Below are positions 25,420-37,917 of a DNA stretch of 64,000 nt, in pieces. A model generated the notes under the pieces. That model saw only the letters and a list, made by a program, of their open reading frames with translations, made no database searches and was not told the DNA's origin. The stretch's first letter is position 1. Every line of letters begins with the position of its first letter. The DNA is taken from NCBI GenBank assembly GCA_024305745.1, contig JAHRBS010000004.1:2604001-2668000 (forward strand), in the 5' to 3' direction. The stretch comes from Polyporus tsugae (Eukaryota > Basidiomycota > Agaricomycetes > Polyporales > Polyporaceae). A program made the translations under genes and the position numbers.

Positions 25420-27127
25420 ATGTCCTACATAAACAAGCGTGTCCCAGCTGCGGATCAGTTCTTTCCTTACAACGACCCCGCCATTGGCGCTGCATACCCC
25501 AAGGCATTATTTTACATTCATTATCGGCGCAACCCCCTACTGACTCGGAGCACTCGTTCATCCTAGGATGTGTACGCTCAGAACGCTGAGATCCCTAACC
25601 TCTTCAAATCGATCACCATCCGTGGCGTAACGTTCAAGAACAGGATATTTGTCGTGCGTCTTGTGGAGGGCTCTGCTTTCTCCCTGCCCTCTAATACGCC
25701 CCTTATCAGTCTCCCATGTGTCAATACAGCTCCGATAACGGTCATGCGACAGACTGGCATCTCGTGCACATCGGCGTATGTCATAACACATCGCCGTCAT
25801 GAACCGATTCGCTAATATCCCTGTGCAGGGTCTTGCGACTCGTGGAGTTGGAGCGATTTGCATGGAAGCGACCTCCGTCGTCCCCGAAGGCCGTATCTCC
25901 CCGCAAGATGCGGTACGCATGGATACGACCACTGGCATACCCATCCCCTATTGATGAATTTACTCGGTGTCGTGTAGGGACTCTGGACGGACAGTCAGAT
26001 GGCGCCTCTCAAACGCATCGTGAACTTCGCGCACGCACACGGAACGATCATCGGCGTTCAGCTTGCCCACGCTGGCCGGAAGTCCTCCACGTACGCGCCA
26101 TGGGTCCACTCTGACATAGCAAAGACTTGGAAGGCTCCGACGTACGTTGCTGGCAAGGACGAAGGTGGTTGGCCGGATAATGGTAAGCATCTCGTGGAGA
26201 TAAACTGCCAGGTTCGAAATCAGCATTTGACTCTTCGTCTCGCAGTCCCAGGTCCGAGTGACATCCCATTCTCGGACCAATACCCCAAGCCCAAACCGAT
26301 GGCGGAAGAAGACATGCAACGCGTCGAGGACGCATTCGTACAGGCTGTAGAGCGCTGCAAACAAGTTGGATGTGAGCTATCGTTATCGCCTATCACGTTT
26401 GCCAATGACCAACCTGACTTCTCTCTCTCAAACAGTCGACTTCATCGAGATCCACGGCGCACATGGCTACCTTCTGCACGAATTCCTCTCTCCGCTTTCT
26501 AACGTGCGCACGGATCAATTCGGCGGCTCGCTCGAGAACCGTCTGCGCTGGCCGCTCCGAGTCGCGCAAAAGGTCCGAGCCGCGTGGGACAAGCCGCTCT
26601 TCTACCGCATCAGCGCGACCGACTGGGCCGAGGGCCCAGAGCGGGATGCGACCGGCGAGTGGAAACAATGGGGCATCGAGCAGAGCAAGGTCTTCACCGG
26701 GGAGCTTCAGACGCTCGGCATCGACCTCATCGACTGCAGCACCGGCGGAAACTGGGTCAAGCAGAAGATCGCGGTCGGTCCGGGATACCAGGTGGGTTCT
26801 GGTTCTTCCGTCCACTAGCCTTCAGCGTTGGGTTTGAATGCTGACGACGATCGTCCGGATTAGACTCCTTTCGCCGAGGCCCTGAAGAAGGCGCATCCTA
26901 ACCTACCGATCGGCACCGTCGGGATGCTCACTGACCCCGAACAGGCTGAATCGTACCTGCGTGACGGGAAGGCTGACGTTGTCTTCCTTGCGCGCGCCTT
27001 GATCCGGAACCCGCATTGGGCGATCCACGCTGCGGAGAAGCTTGGTGTGGCGGTCAAGCCTGCGAACCAATACGAGCGTGGCTGGGTCCAGATGCTGACT
27101 CCTGTTCGCGCTGGCGAAAGCCACTAG
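25420..27127 (+). CDS. NADH:flavin oxidoreductase, YqjM-type old yellow enzyme
   Basis: FMN-dependent ene-reductase that reduces activated C=C bonds with NAD(P)H; physiological substrate unknown. The start gives [20 protein letters not shown]. After the first intron comes [20 protein letters not shown], the FMN-binding N-terminal strand. Later exons carry [40 protein letters not shown] (characteristic of the YqjM class), [50 protein letters not shown] and [20 protein letters not shown] followed by [14 protein letters not shown]. These cover the FMN phosphate site and the catalytic His pair. At least five introns; stop TAG at 27125. It is a single barrel without the iron-sulfur extension of bacterial dienoyl-CoA reductases. 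Confidence 0.9.
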
Positions 27128-27417
27128 AAGGACCGGGTAGAGAGTGCCGCGAAGGGGGCCTGGACCGGAAGCCAAGGAACTGAAAACGCCATCAGAGATT
27201 AGAGGGACCGGTGTTTGTACAATAAGTGTGAAAACAATCTTTTGAAGGATCCCGGTGTTGGTACGCTGGCATAGGTTGCGAGAGCGGAATGCGCATTATG
27301 CATGCATGCTGTAAGATGTCTAGTTCTACAAGCTAATATACCTGTCCATCCATAGCAAATATCTAGGGTTGCTGTAAGCTCGTCTAAATTCCGGGCGTGA
27401 GCCTAAAAGAGCAACGG

Positions 27418-29906
27418 TTAGATCGTCGCAGAGGCACGACACAGAATCTCATACCAATCGTATTTAACAAGGTCGTCCGCGTTCACGAGTGCCGAAGAGG
27501 CAAGCTCGCGTGCCTCCATATACACCCAGAACTGAAGACAGCCAGAAATAAACGATCAAAACGGCTGCATATTGAGGGAGGCGACGTACCTTCAAGAAGG
27601 CCCCAACTTCCCCGGCAGGCAATTGCTTTATGCTCTCCTGGGTGGACATCTGCCGGCCAAGCTGCCGCAGGATCGGCAACGCGCTCTTGAACAAATCCAG
27701 TCCGGGGTCCAGCTGTCGTCCGATACCCTCCAACAACAAGATCGAAATGACCGTGTTCACGAAATCGCCCTCCATCTTGACGTGGTGCCTTCGCACGGCC
27801 ATGAGGACGTCTCTCAGAATGTCCGAAATCTTGATCCGACCGAGCGAAAACGTCTTGCGCTTCACGTTGAGCACGATGTGCTGCATGCGCAGCGCGAACG
27901 TTTCGACGTCGATCGCAAGCTCCGGGGTTCGACAGCGCTCGACCATGAGGATCCCCGCGCGGTATCCATCGAATTCGGCGACGGTACGGAAGAGGTCGAG
28001 GAAGTTCTTGCGGTTGACGGTGTTGAGCGTTGTCACCAGCCCAGCGTCGACGAAAACGACTTCGGGTTGGTACCCTTCGACATTCAGCTGCTCCAGCTTG
28101 GCACGCCACGCCTCTGGGTCGCGAGCGAGAGCGCGGGCTTCGTCCACCGCTATGTCGCCAGGTGAGGGCTCTTCCTGTTTAGGAGTGGGAACGTCTTCTG
28201 CTCCAAAGAGGGAGGGGAACCAGGACTGATTGGACTTCAGCCGGCTGTCAGGCTTCATGAACTTGATCATGATGTTGCCAGGATGTAGATCGGAGTGCAC
28301 GAAATTGTCCAGAAGTAACATGTTCTGTGCGTGGGCATAAGCCTCATGAAGAGATGCGGACAAAACACGAAACGCACCAAGAAGGCGTCAAGCCCAACCT
28401 CTGCAAGAATGTCGTTGAAAGGTCCGCCACCATTTTTGAGGAACAACTCGAGAGGCAAGGCGTTCTCGTACTCCTCCACCAGAATATTCGGGGTACTCCA
28501 TATCCTGAGAGGCCGAGGGAACGACACGGGCAACTTACGACCCGCAAAGTTATTCTCGAACTTGGCTAGGTTGTCCGCCTCTATTCGCAAGTCAAGCTGC
28601 TCGTGCATCATCTCACCAAACACCTTGACCTCCTCCGGAAGCGAGATCCATTGCATGCCGGGGAACAGAGTGATCACGTTCGCAAAGAAAGACATGATGC
28701 TCAAGTCCCTGTTGATCATCTTCGAGACATGCGGATGCAAGATCTTGATTGCAACAGACGCGGTGGGGACCGAAGGTGGCGGCTCCTTCATCAGGGAGGG
28801 GGGAAGGACCGCCTTGCGTTTACTACGCTTCGACGTCAAGTAGGATGGGGGGATGAGGTCCTGCTTCAGAGTCGCCCGATATACCTGGAATGGAGCCACC
28901 ATACATCAACCAAGACGCATATAGCCAGAATGTTGGTGCACCTACTTGAGCTATAGCACCGGTTCCAATGGGAGTCTCTCCAAACTCCTCAAAGACATCC
29001 TCAAACGGCCGCTGGAAGACATCCTCGATGACCTTCTTGGTATGCGATAGAGGATGCGCCTTCCCTCGCGAATGGAGTGCACCCATGCGTTCGCACAGAT
29101 GGGCAGGAAACAGGTCGGCCCTCGAGGCAGCCCATTGAGCCAACTAGCGCAAATCATCAGACTTTGACCAGAAATAACACGAGATGAGATGAGTGCCAAA
29201 GGACACATGGCCTGCCGCGAAGGACGCGTTGCGTGAGAGAAACGCAAGCTCGCGCCTGAGTCTCAGCAAACAAGCGAAGTCCTTGTGCTTCCGGAAGAAA
29301 GCGATTGCGTCATGGGTACACGGGCTTGGATGGGCTTACCTTGATGAATGTAGGCCCAGCGCGCTGCATCTGCCTGGTGAGATACCCATACCACCAGACG
29401 GCTCCCCATCTATCTCCTCTAAGCTTGCTCTCCGGTTGGCCGATGAGGAGCATCGGTGCTGTCAAGAACACTGGGATGAAGACGAAGCAGAGGTAGACAA
29501 ATCGCTTCGCCGTCAGGAGAGGCTCCAGGATCCTCTCGCGCAGATATGACGTGACGCGACTTAACAATGTCCGGTCACATTCGGAAGGAGACATAATGAC
29601 CGGGTCCAAGGCTTCCGTCGCCGCCGCTTCAGCGCAAGGTATGAGGTCCGGAGAGGTGAAGACATTATGAGGTTCCCGTCGAGTGGGCGTAGCGAGAAGG
29701 ACGACTCCACCGGCCACAGGTATCAGCCACAGGAGCTTTTTAGAGAACAGCGGACTTGGGGCGGCCGTGCGTGTGAAGAACTGGGACGAGAAGCGGGGAG
29801 AGGTTGTCGTCCAGTGCGAGGCATGGCAGAAAGACGAAGCACCCCGTGGGGAGAAAGGCTGCCTCAGACCAGGCCGAAGAAGGATGCGGAGTGCTATAGG
29901 TGACAT
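27418..29906 (-). CDS. Mitochondrial ABC1/ADCK (UbiB-family) atypical kinase, ADCK2-like
   Basis: UbiB-family protein of mitochondria, linked in other organisms to coenzyme Q or lipid homeostasis. The start at 29906 gives a typical targeting peptide (MSPIALRILLRPGLRQPFSP, Arg/Ser-rich, no acidic residues), then a hydrophobic segment LLWLIPVAGGVVLLA. Domain motifs: GPTFIK-LAQWAASRADLFP (the KxGQ motif, here KLAQ with Ala replacing Gly), GETPIGTGAIAQV (Ala-rich loop), VAIKILHPHVSKMINRDLSI, NFVHSDLHPGNIMIKF (catalytic region), VVFVDAGLVTTLN (metal-binding Asp). The end (FWVYMEARELASSALVNADD) follows a last intron. The spacing of the DLHPGN and DAGL blocks and the KLxQWA form point to the ADCK2 branch rather than COQ8. 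Confidence 0.85.
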
Positions 29907-30713
29907 GAGGACATCATGGACTGCGAAGAAGAGGACGAGGACAAGGAGCAGAGCCTGAGCAGAGCACTCGCAGGGAAAGACGCGGTCACTGTCGGTAAAA
30001 TCAGGTGCGACTCCTCCGCCGCGCACGTGGATTCAGCACCGTCTACACATGACGTATGTAGCTAACAGCGAATCGCTCAGACTGCGACGATATGTAGCTC
30101 ACGACCGCATCAGTTCAACTAGTCCAAGGAATATGAATAATGCCAGGGACCGCGTATAGTACTCCATGGACACGCGATGCAACCCGATTTTGGTTGTGCG
30201 CAGGCTCCAGTGTGGCTGCGATCGGTATTATAAATTACCTATCTCTCGTGCCATCCTCGCGATAACATCGACCTAGTTGACAGGTCGCGCCCACCTATAG
30301 TCCAAGTGCCCTAGTTGACTTGGGATCATGAGAAACACCGAAGGTAACTATGTCAATTGCGAAGCCGGTATACAACACTCGCAACATTAATATTCACGCT
30401 TCGTTGGCAATATTCCTACTTCGTGTAAGTACGTATGAACGGTGGCGAATATTGGCGATCAAAATATTGTCAGACATACCGCTCTCACCGACATTGCGAT
30501 ATAGTGACCCACGTCTACAGGAATTGGGTTGAGGCTACCATGTACTGCGCGTTCACCAAGGTCCTGATGATGAGCAAATTTGTTACGTAAGGTAGATAGT
30601 TGGCCGCGGTTGGACGGTACGAGAGCTGGCGCTAGAAGACACAGTGTAACTTGCATCCGCCTCCTTCACACCCAGCGTCCCCGACGCTGTTCTTTTGGTC
30701 GAGCCCTGCGCTC
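29907..30713. other. Divergent intergenic region
   Basis: 807 bp between the ABC1/ADCK start and the glycogenin start. An AT-rich stretch runs from about 30330 to 30480, and TATAAATT lies near 30229. No coding frame or repeat recognised. Confidence 0.45.
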
Positions 30714-33700
30714 ATGGACACTCCTTATGCCTTCGTAACTCTCGTCACCTCGGACCACTATCTTCCTGGCGCTCTCGCTGTTGCTGCCGCTCTTAAGGAT
30801 CAACACCCTTCTCACCTCGTCCCTCCTGAGGTTGCCTTTCAAACGCTATGTCTCGTCACTCCGGAGAGCGTGGACGTGTCAACTATCAAGCTCTTACGAA
30901 GAGCCTTCGACATTGTTATTGGAGTGGAAATTATTGAACAAGAGGATGGAAGGGGTTTACAGCTGCTTGGTGAGTCTCATGGTCCTATTTCATTCTCCGG
31001 TTCTACGTGCGGAGCTGCGATACGCCGACGCGTTCAAAAAAACCACGCGCGTCCCTTCCCTAATCCAATGCAAAAACGCATGTTACTTGATCATACATTC
31101 GAAACCTGTGGCAGGCAAGCTCAATTCCCGAACCCCCCATGTAATCATCACTCAATAATTTTCCTTCGTGAACCACTCCGTCTGAACATGTGCTGAATGC
31201 TTCTGACTCTAGGTCGCCCGGACCTTAATCTAGTCCTTACCAAGCTGCATATCTTTCGGCTCACGCAGTATGCCAAACTCATCTTCCTGGATGCGGACGT
31301 CCTCCCCGTACGGCCTATGTCTCATCTATTCACGATACCCCACGACTTTGCCGCCGTTCCTGACGTCGGTTGGCCTGACATATTCAACTCCGGCGTCCTG
31401 GTTTTTACACCAGGGGAAGAGAAGTTTAAGGAGCTCACAGAGCTTCTCAAATCGAAGGGCACTTGGGATGGAGGCGACCAGGGTCTCCTCAACGAATGGC
31501 GTGGTGACGCCTGGCATAGGCTCAGTTTTACGTATAACACCACCCCAACCGCGGTTTACACGTGAGCTCGGTTTCAACGGTCATATGACGCACCCTTTAA
31601 CTTGTGTTCAATTAGGTATGCCCCCGCGTACGAGCGTTTCGGTTCCCAGATATCTGCCATTCATTTCATTGGGCCAAACAAGCCATGGGTCTCCATCACC
31701 TACCGACCACCTGGTATCCAATATTCCCAACTGACCAACAAATCCCAAAATACTCAGACACAGTATTACGACTACGAATCTCTTGTCGACCGTTGGTTCG
31801 CCGTGTACGACAGTCACTATCGTTCCAACCTCAACCCTGAGCACGCAAATTTTGAGTTCACACGTTACGACTCGGTCTGGGATGCGGGGACCAGCTACGG
31901 TACTGAAATCACACGACCCGCGTCGGCACCGCCGAGTGGAGCCACCCTTGGTTTAGCCGACTTGCGCAAGATCGCGGTCGAGGGTATCAGCAGCTATACT
32001 GGTGTCGCTCAGGCTCGACTGAAGGTTGGAGAGTATCGCTCGATGCCTCTTGAGGGGCGTGTCGACCTGATGCGACCGCGGAAGGAGCCTCCGCGACCTG
32101 CGCGTGAGGCGGAGGAGAAGGGCGAGACTATCGACGACCAAGGTGGGGACCAGAATATAACTCCCAGGCAAGCGTTCACCGTCCTCGAAGGGGGCGAGGT
32201 CCCGCGAATGGAGACTCTGCCGACTCCCCTTCCGCACGAACTTCCGCCTGCGCCGTACCACCCACCGCTGGATCTGGGCCCCTCTGTGCCTCCCACACGT
32301 TACCAGCCTCGCGTGTCGCATGCAGAGCAACAACACATGACGCAGCAGCAGCAACAGCGACAGACTGGTTCGCACTCCCCGCCGACATCGGAAACTGGTT
32401 CCGTGCCTCTGCCACTAGGAATATCTTGGGCGGAGAGGCGCCTCCTTGCACAGAACGCCTCGCATTATCAAGAAAGCGACCAGTCTGACGACCAAACTCC
32501 TGCCGCCGTGCTAAGGCTGCCGCCTTGGAAAGCGTCCGCACGCCCCACCTCGCCGTTGGCAGAGCGTCACCACCGCAAGGATGCAAATCACGTTCGCCAT
32601 GGCCATTTCTCCCCTCGGGGTAGTGGCTACCATTCACCCCGCGGCGTTCAATCCCCTCGAGGCGTTCAGTCACCCCGAGGGCATCACTCGCCGACCCACA
32701 CCCGCCATTCCCCACCCCTTGCAGTACGTCGACACTCTGAGCAGAGTCATTACCCTCCCCTTTATCAGCACATTCCCCACCAGCATTCGTCGTCGTACCA
32801 GCACCAGCACCAGCAGCATCTACCTGTGTCTCGTTCTCAAGGTCAACATCAGCAGGCGCAGGTTTATCACTCATCCTCTCCTCCGAGGCTTGATTGGAAC
32901 CCTGCGATTGAGCCTCCGCCGAAGACGCCCCCTCCGCCATTTGCCTTCCCTTCGGACACGTATTTTCCTAACATCTGGGATCAAGCACCCAATCGGGGGC
33001 ACGATACTTCGTATCAATCATTCCCCTCATATCTACCCGGTCCCCAATCTGAGACGTTCTTTCAGCCTCCACCTCCCTCCGAGATCCCCGAACAACTGCT
33101 TCGTGAGGGTCAGTACGAGCAAGTGATTGGACGTACCTCGGGGGAGCAGGAGGGGAACCTGGTGACTGTTCCCGTTCCCGACCGCCATAAAGTCCACGCC
33201 GTCTTCCCCTGGGAGGAGAAACCGAGACATGCGCCACGACGTGTTTTCCCTGCCTCCGAATCGCCACCACCGATTGCCAACTTCATCGACGAGGCTGTTC
33301 CTGCATCTCAGTCAGCCCCGAAGCACTCACCTGGCCTGTCGCAGGTCCATAGCCCACCGCCACCCATTACCCTTCCGTTCAGCCTGACCTACTCAAATGC
33401 ATGGGACACGGTGCCTAGCATTCAGAAGTACGCGTCGAAGCTTGTGAGTCCGCGCCATTCGGTTTTCCAGCCTCCACCCCCGGAGCACGACGACAGTTGG
33501 CGGAAGTGGGACGAGGAGCGCGAACGGGTGTACCAGGACAGACAGGACGCAAGCAGCATGGATGGCGACGACGAAGATGAAGGCGATGACGACGAAGCCA
33601 ACCGCGGACAATCTGCACGTCATGACAGCGACAGTGCTCGTGAGCCCCCCCAGCCTCGTCGCTCGCGTACAGGTAGCAACGCGTCTTTGACGTCCGGGAA

Positions 33701-34547
33701 AAGCAAGAAGTACCGTGGACGAGGTGTGCAGACGATTCCTACTGAAAAGCGCGGCATGGGCGTACAGGTTAACGTATCGGCAGAGGAAGTTGGAGCTGCT
33801 CGCAAGGGCAAGCACCCCAAACCGAGTCGTGGCACTGGTATGGGTACGAGGCATGAGCCACTGACGACTGCGGGGGCGTTCTTGCTCCCTGCGGTCACAT
33901 TCAAGGTAGATCCGGACCAGATGGCAGTGGGATCACCCATGACTCAGCCGCCGCATGCATCTGCACTTCCCTTCCCGACCAAAGTGTCGCCCACGGAACT
34001 CCGGTCGCCTCAGATGTTCGGATCTCCGCCGACATACTCTCCGCCGACGGTGTCGAGTCCCAAAGCGGTCCCGTCGCCGCCGAGGATAGCCTCCCCCAAA
34101 CCCCTTTCTCCTCCAAAAGTCCCCTCCCCTCGAGGATCATCCTCGCCGAGGGCGCCCATGTCTCCCCGCCGCCTCTCTGCGGCGCAAGTACCGACAAGCA
34201 AACTCGCACTGTCCCCACAGACGTCGAGCTCACCTGCTGTTGGACCGTCCGTTGACTCCTCGCCTCGCCAGTCGCCCAAGCTGGCTAGGCTGGCTTCACC
34301 GCCCCTCCAACGCATGTCCTCGAACGACACGACGCTCACCACGTCGACTTCGACCTCAGGCGCGGTCGAGACCCCCGAGGGTACACCGATCTTGGGCCCT
34401 CAGGCAGCACCCCAGCGCAAGGGCGGGCGTGTCTGGGACCCCGCTCGTGGGGTGGATGTGTTCAAGCGCTCATCCGAGGAGGTTCTTGCGCGGTTCTTGC
34501 GATCCGGCTCGTTCGACGAGGAGGATGGCCAGAGACGCCATGTCTAG
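30714..34547 (+). CDS. Glycogenin glucosyltransferase with a very long C-terminal tail
   Basis: Primes glycogen synthesis by glucosylating itself on tyrosine. Exons 30714-30969, 31213-31561 and 31616-34547 give 1,178 residues. The GT8 domain fills residues 1 to about 260: YAFVTLVTSDHYLPGALAVA, KLHIFRLTQYAKLIFLDADV (DxD metal site near residue 113), FNSGVLVFTP, GDQGLLNEW and IHFIGPNKPW. The remaining roughly 900 residues are Pro/Ser/Gln/His-rich and of low complexity, with a short SPRGVQ repeat near 32640-32670 and many SPxP sites toward the end. The last 40 residues (GRVWDPARGVDVFKRSSEEV then LARFLRSG) match the conserved C-terminus by which glycogenin binds glycogen synthase. Intron 1 (243 nt) is far longer than others in the window. 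Confidence 0.92.
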
Positions 34548-35146
34548 ATAGTGTTCCCGTCCAGGAGTTCCACGAAAGTGTTTCCTTCTCTGTGATTATT
34601 AGACGTTGTCTCTCTCATTATTCCATTCCTTCCCGTTTTGTTTCGTCTTGTCTCGTTATCACATCATCCTCGCCCCACGTCCGACATCCACCCTGTCTGT
34701 ACTCATGACCTAAGCATGCGCAATATCCCATATCCTGTCTGCACATCGCAATTTCCCGCACGTTTGTTTGTGTTCCACACTCAATTTGGCACTGGCTGTT
34801 TGTCTTCACGCATCGATGTATCCCTCATACCTTCGACTCAATCACATACCCTCATGATCCCTCGCGAGCATACAGTATTATACCGGTCCTCGGACCTCTG
34901 AATTTTTGTTCGCCTGCAAGCACTCGCACCTTGTCCCTGACGTAGAATCGGTGTGTATAACAAAAAACTACATCATGTAAATATCCTCGCTGCAGAATAT
35001 TATGTGTGGCCGAAGGGGACAAAGGTAGGATCGAAGTGCATCTTTGCGAAAAGGTCTTATCAGCGGTTCCTCGGTCCTCGAGCCAGGTCACAGCTCGAGC
35101 GTGATTACTCGATTCGGACGATATCTAATCTTATCGGTGACATCAT
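34548..35146. other. Intergenic region with left end of the pogo-like element
   Basis: 599 bp after glycogenin. It is pyrimidine-rich on the plus strand near 34,600-34,680. The candidate left inverted repeat of the next transposon is at 35072-35085. No gene seen. Confidence 0.4.
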
Positions 35147-37917
35147 TCAATCTTCCTCATCTCCGTCCTCCCCGTTCTCGTCTTCGTCTTCCCTGCTCCC
35201 GTCGTCTTCCTCATCGTCTCCCTCATCCTCCACCCCTTTCCCTCTCTTCGTCGGCTTATGCGGCTTGGGAATAGGCTTCTCTAGAGGGTTCTGCTTTGGC
35301 TTTGTCCACCGCGCGCGCCGTTTCTCTTGCTTGGCCGACTTCCTCTCTTCCTCCCACACCGCCACCTCTTGTTGGAACTCGGCTCTAACCGCCTTGTTCC
35401 GCTTCTTCCTCTCCGCCTCCGCCTTTGTCCATGCCTCCATTTCCTTGGAGTACTTCTCCAGCTCCACCTTTCGCGCGGCCTTTTCTGCTGCCTTCCGTCC
35501 CTGTTCAGCCTCGAACTCCGTGACCTTGGCGAAGAAGTCATCGTTGTCGAGGAGCTTCGGCATCCCATCACCAAACAGCTTCCTCTTCTTCGGCCTCCCA
35601 GCTTTCTCCTCCTGTCCGTGAAGCTGCTGCTGCACTCGCCCAACATATACATTCTGAAGTATAGCGGCCGCCTGCATCTGTCGGACCCTCTCCTTTTCTG
35701 CCTGAGCGCGCTCATCGGCTTCCCTCAGCAACTCTAAGAGCTCGGCTTCCATCGCGGTGGATGGCTTACGCCCCCGGAGGGCGTCACAACGGCATTTGAA
35801 GGGTGAGATTGGGGCAGGAATGTAGAGAGGGGGAGTTGAATGGGATACAATAGGTGTGGGGGAAAGGAGGTACGAGCCCGATGTCATGGTGAGTGCATCA
35901 ACTGCTACACGAATGCGTGTGGGTGTTCGTGGGGTGATTTGACTGAGTTGCGTGGGAGAGATAGGGAGGGATGGTCCTGGTTGCGCGGGGTCATCATTGG
36001 ATGGGACATCGGGGAGTAGGGCTGCCTCAAGCATCAGAAACCGGGCGACTCTACGGACGGGTGTGCTCTGGGGAAGGGGGAGATGGGCCTGAGAGGACAA
36101 CTCTCGGCTTGGAGCCATCATCGCATCAGTGATCACGTTACGACAGATTGGCACCACACCAGTCTTCTTGAATGCTGCCTTGATGTTCTCGGGTGTTAGA
36201 GGCCGTGTATGAGCCCGAGCGTAGACAGCCAGAAAATTGGATTTCGTAACCTTTTGTCCGGCGCGTTCGAAGTCATCACGCGCGGACGCCCACTCGTGCT
36301 TCAGTGCTCCGAAAATGACCACATCAAGACCCTGATAGACGTATGTCGAATGTGAAGGGTAGCAAAGGATGTGGATACGATTGTCGCGGGCGTATTTGAG
36401 GAAATTGTACGTGTAGTGGGAAGCATGTCCATCAACGAGTAGCAGGCGACGGCGACCATTAGCCTTGCTCTTCGTATGTTTGTCAAACTGCTTGATCCAT
36501 TCGACACCAATAGCCCCATCTGTGTAGCCCTTCTTCGAGTAACCCAATCTTTACATATGTTAGGTAAGCTATTCACGTTGATCATGAGAATTGGCACTCA
36601 CGACGCCTGCAATGGATTATCTTGCTTCCAGCTCGACTGGAACACCTCCCCCTTAAAGATGACAGCCGGTGGAGTAGAAGTTCCATCAGCGCATATGGTG
36701 ACAAGCACGGTGATGTTCTCCCGTCCTCCACTGTGCTGTTGGTACTGCACCTTCTGTCCAGTGGGCCCAATCACCCGCTCGGAGACCGCGACACCCTCCT
36801 GCAGTCCCGTCTCATCCATCCCATATATGCAATCGGGCGAGATAGGCTCCTCCCCCTCCTCCCCTTTGATCGTCTTCTCAAGAAGGTCAAAGTACGCGTC
36901 CTTGGATGTCGGGTTAACGGCACGAGCCCGGGAGTTGTCGAGTGTGCGACTCCAGTACGGTCAAAGCTCGTTGGAGTGTCGTTCGAGGAAACGCTGCGTC
37001 CATTCCTTCCCTACACCTGAATCAGGAAAATTCTGATGCTTCCCTTTGCAGATGTCATCGACATGCTCCTTCAGCCGCGGGTGACTGAGAGGAAAGCCAC
37101 GCCACGCGAGCTCGATTGTGAAGTCGACCACCTGCCTCTCCTCTCCATCCGTCAGCCACCGCTTCTCCCGGTTGAACTCCCGGATGCTCTGCCGTCCTTT
37201 CGTGCGCGCGACAACTGTAGCCCTCACCAATTTGATAGTCTCCCCCGTCGCTTCGAGGCATTCTTGCTCCACCTCTTTGAGGATCGACCGGGCACCTTTC
37301 CCCTTGTGTTTCAGGGCCTTGTATCGCTCCACGGCGATGTTGATCCAGTGGTCCTTGAATTTCGACTCCTCTTCTTGCACCTTCGTCTGCGAGAGTGGGC
37401 GACAACCAGGAGACATAGTGTAGTGAGAGCAATTTAGTCTTCATGTATTTCGCAGCAACACACTTGGGTACGCAACGACTGATCGTCGTACTCACTCCTC
37501 AGGCCACCTTATAGTATTGCCGCGCCCCTTCCAGATTCCGGTGTGACAGGGCGCTTGATCATTCACGTCCTCGGCATGCCGGATGACAATCCCGTTGAGA
37601 TTCACTCCATACATGGAACTCGATAACACTTCTGGCAGGATAGCATGAATCCTTGATATAGACACAGTAGTGCTGTGAAGTTTTAGCACAATCGAGTGAG
37701 CTCGTAAGGCACGATCTTGACAACAAAATTCATTTTTGCATGATCTTGGTGTAACCGCCGTCATAACTCACGACATACCACCTATCCACCAATAAAACGA
37801 GTACTATGCATAACGAGAAGGTAAATGAGTCTGTATCTACAATATGAAGGGATAGGGATCAGCGGATGAACGGGAAATGGCCAAGTGGCTCGAGGACCCA
37901 TGGTGGCTCGAGGACCG
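35072..37917 (-). mobile_element. Pogo/Fot-like DNA transposon (candidate ends)
   Basis: The transposase frame is bracketed by a perfect 14-bp inverted repeat: CGGTCCTCGAGCCA at 35072-35085 and TGGCTCGAGGACCG at 37904-37917. A second GGCTCGAGGACCC copy lies just inside the right end (37887-37899). No clean TA duplication is visible directly outside these repeats, so the true ends may differ by some bases. Confidence 0.45.
35147..37416 (-). pseudogene. Pogo-like DDE transposase with one in-frame stop
   Basis: Cut-and-paste transposase of the pogo/Fot group (Tc1/mariner superfamily). From 37416 (MSPGCRPLSQTK) the frame carries an N-terminal helix-turn-helix region, then a CENP-B-type DNA-binding domain (REKRWLTDGEERQVVDFTIE, FPDSGVGKEWTQRFLERHS). 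A TGA at 36961-36963 interrupts it before PYWSRTLDNSRAR. The catalytic domain follows: CIYGMDETG (first Asp), an intron at about 36599-36548, RLLLVDGHASHYTYNFLKYA (second Asp), YPSHSTYVYQGLDVVIFGAL (third Asp), and RPLTPENIKAAFKKTGVVPI. The C-terminal roughly 200 residues are charged: a Glu/Lys/Arg coiled coil ending in acidic EDEDENGEDGDEED. One nonsense change, no frameshift seen; domain order is complete. Confidence 0.85.

Noticed and set aside
26208..26218. GGTTCGAAATC as a possible tRNA B box
   Set aside because: It lies in an intron of the oxidoreductase and no matching A box or cloverleaf is present. No tRNA or rRNA gene was found in the window.
32176..32940. 254-residue open frame antisense to the glycogenin tail
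   Set aside because: Low-complexity shadow of the Pro/Ser-rich tail.
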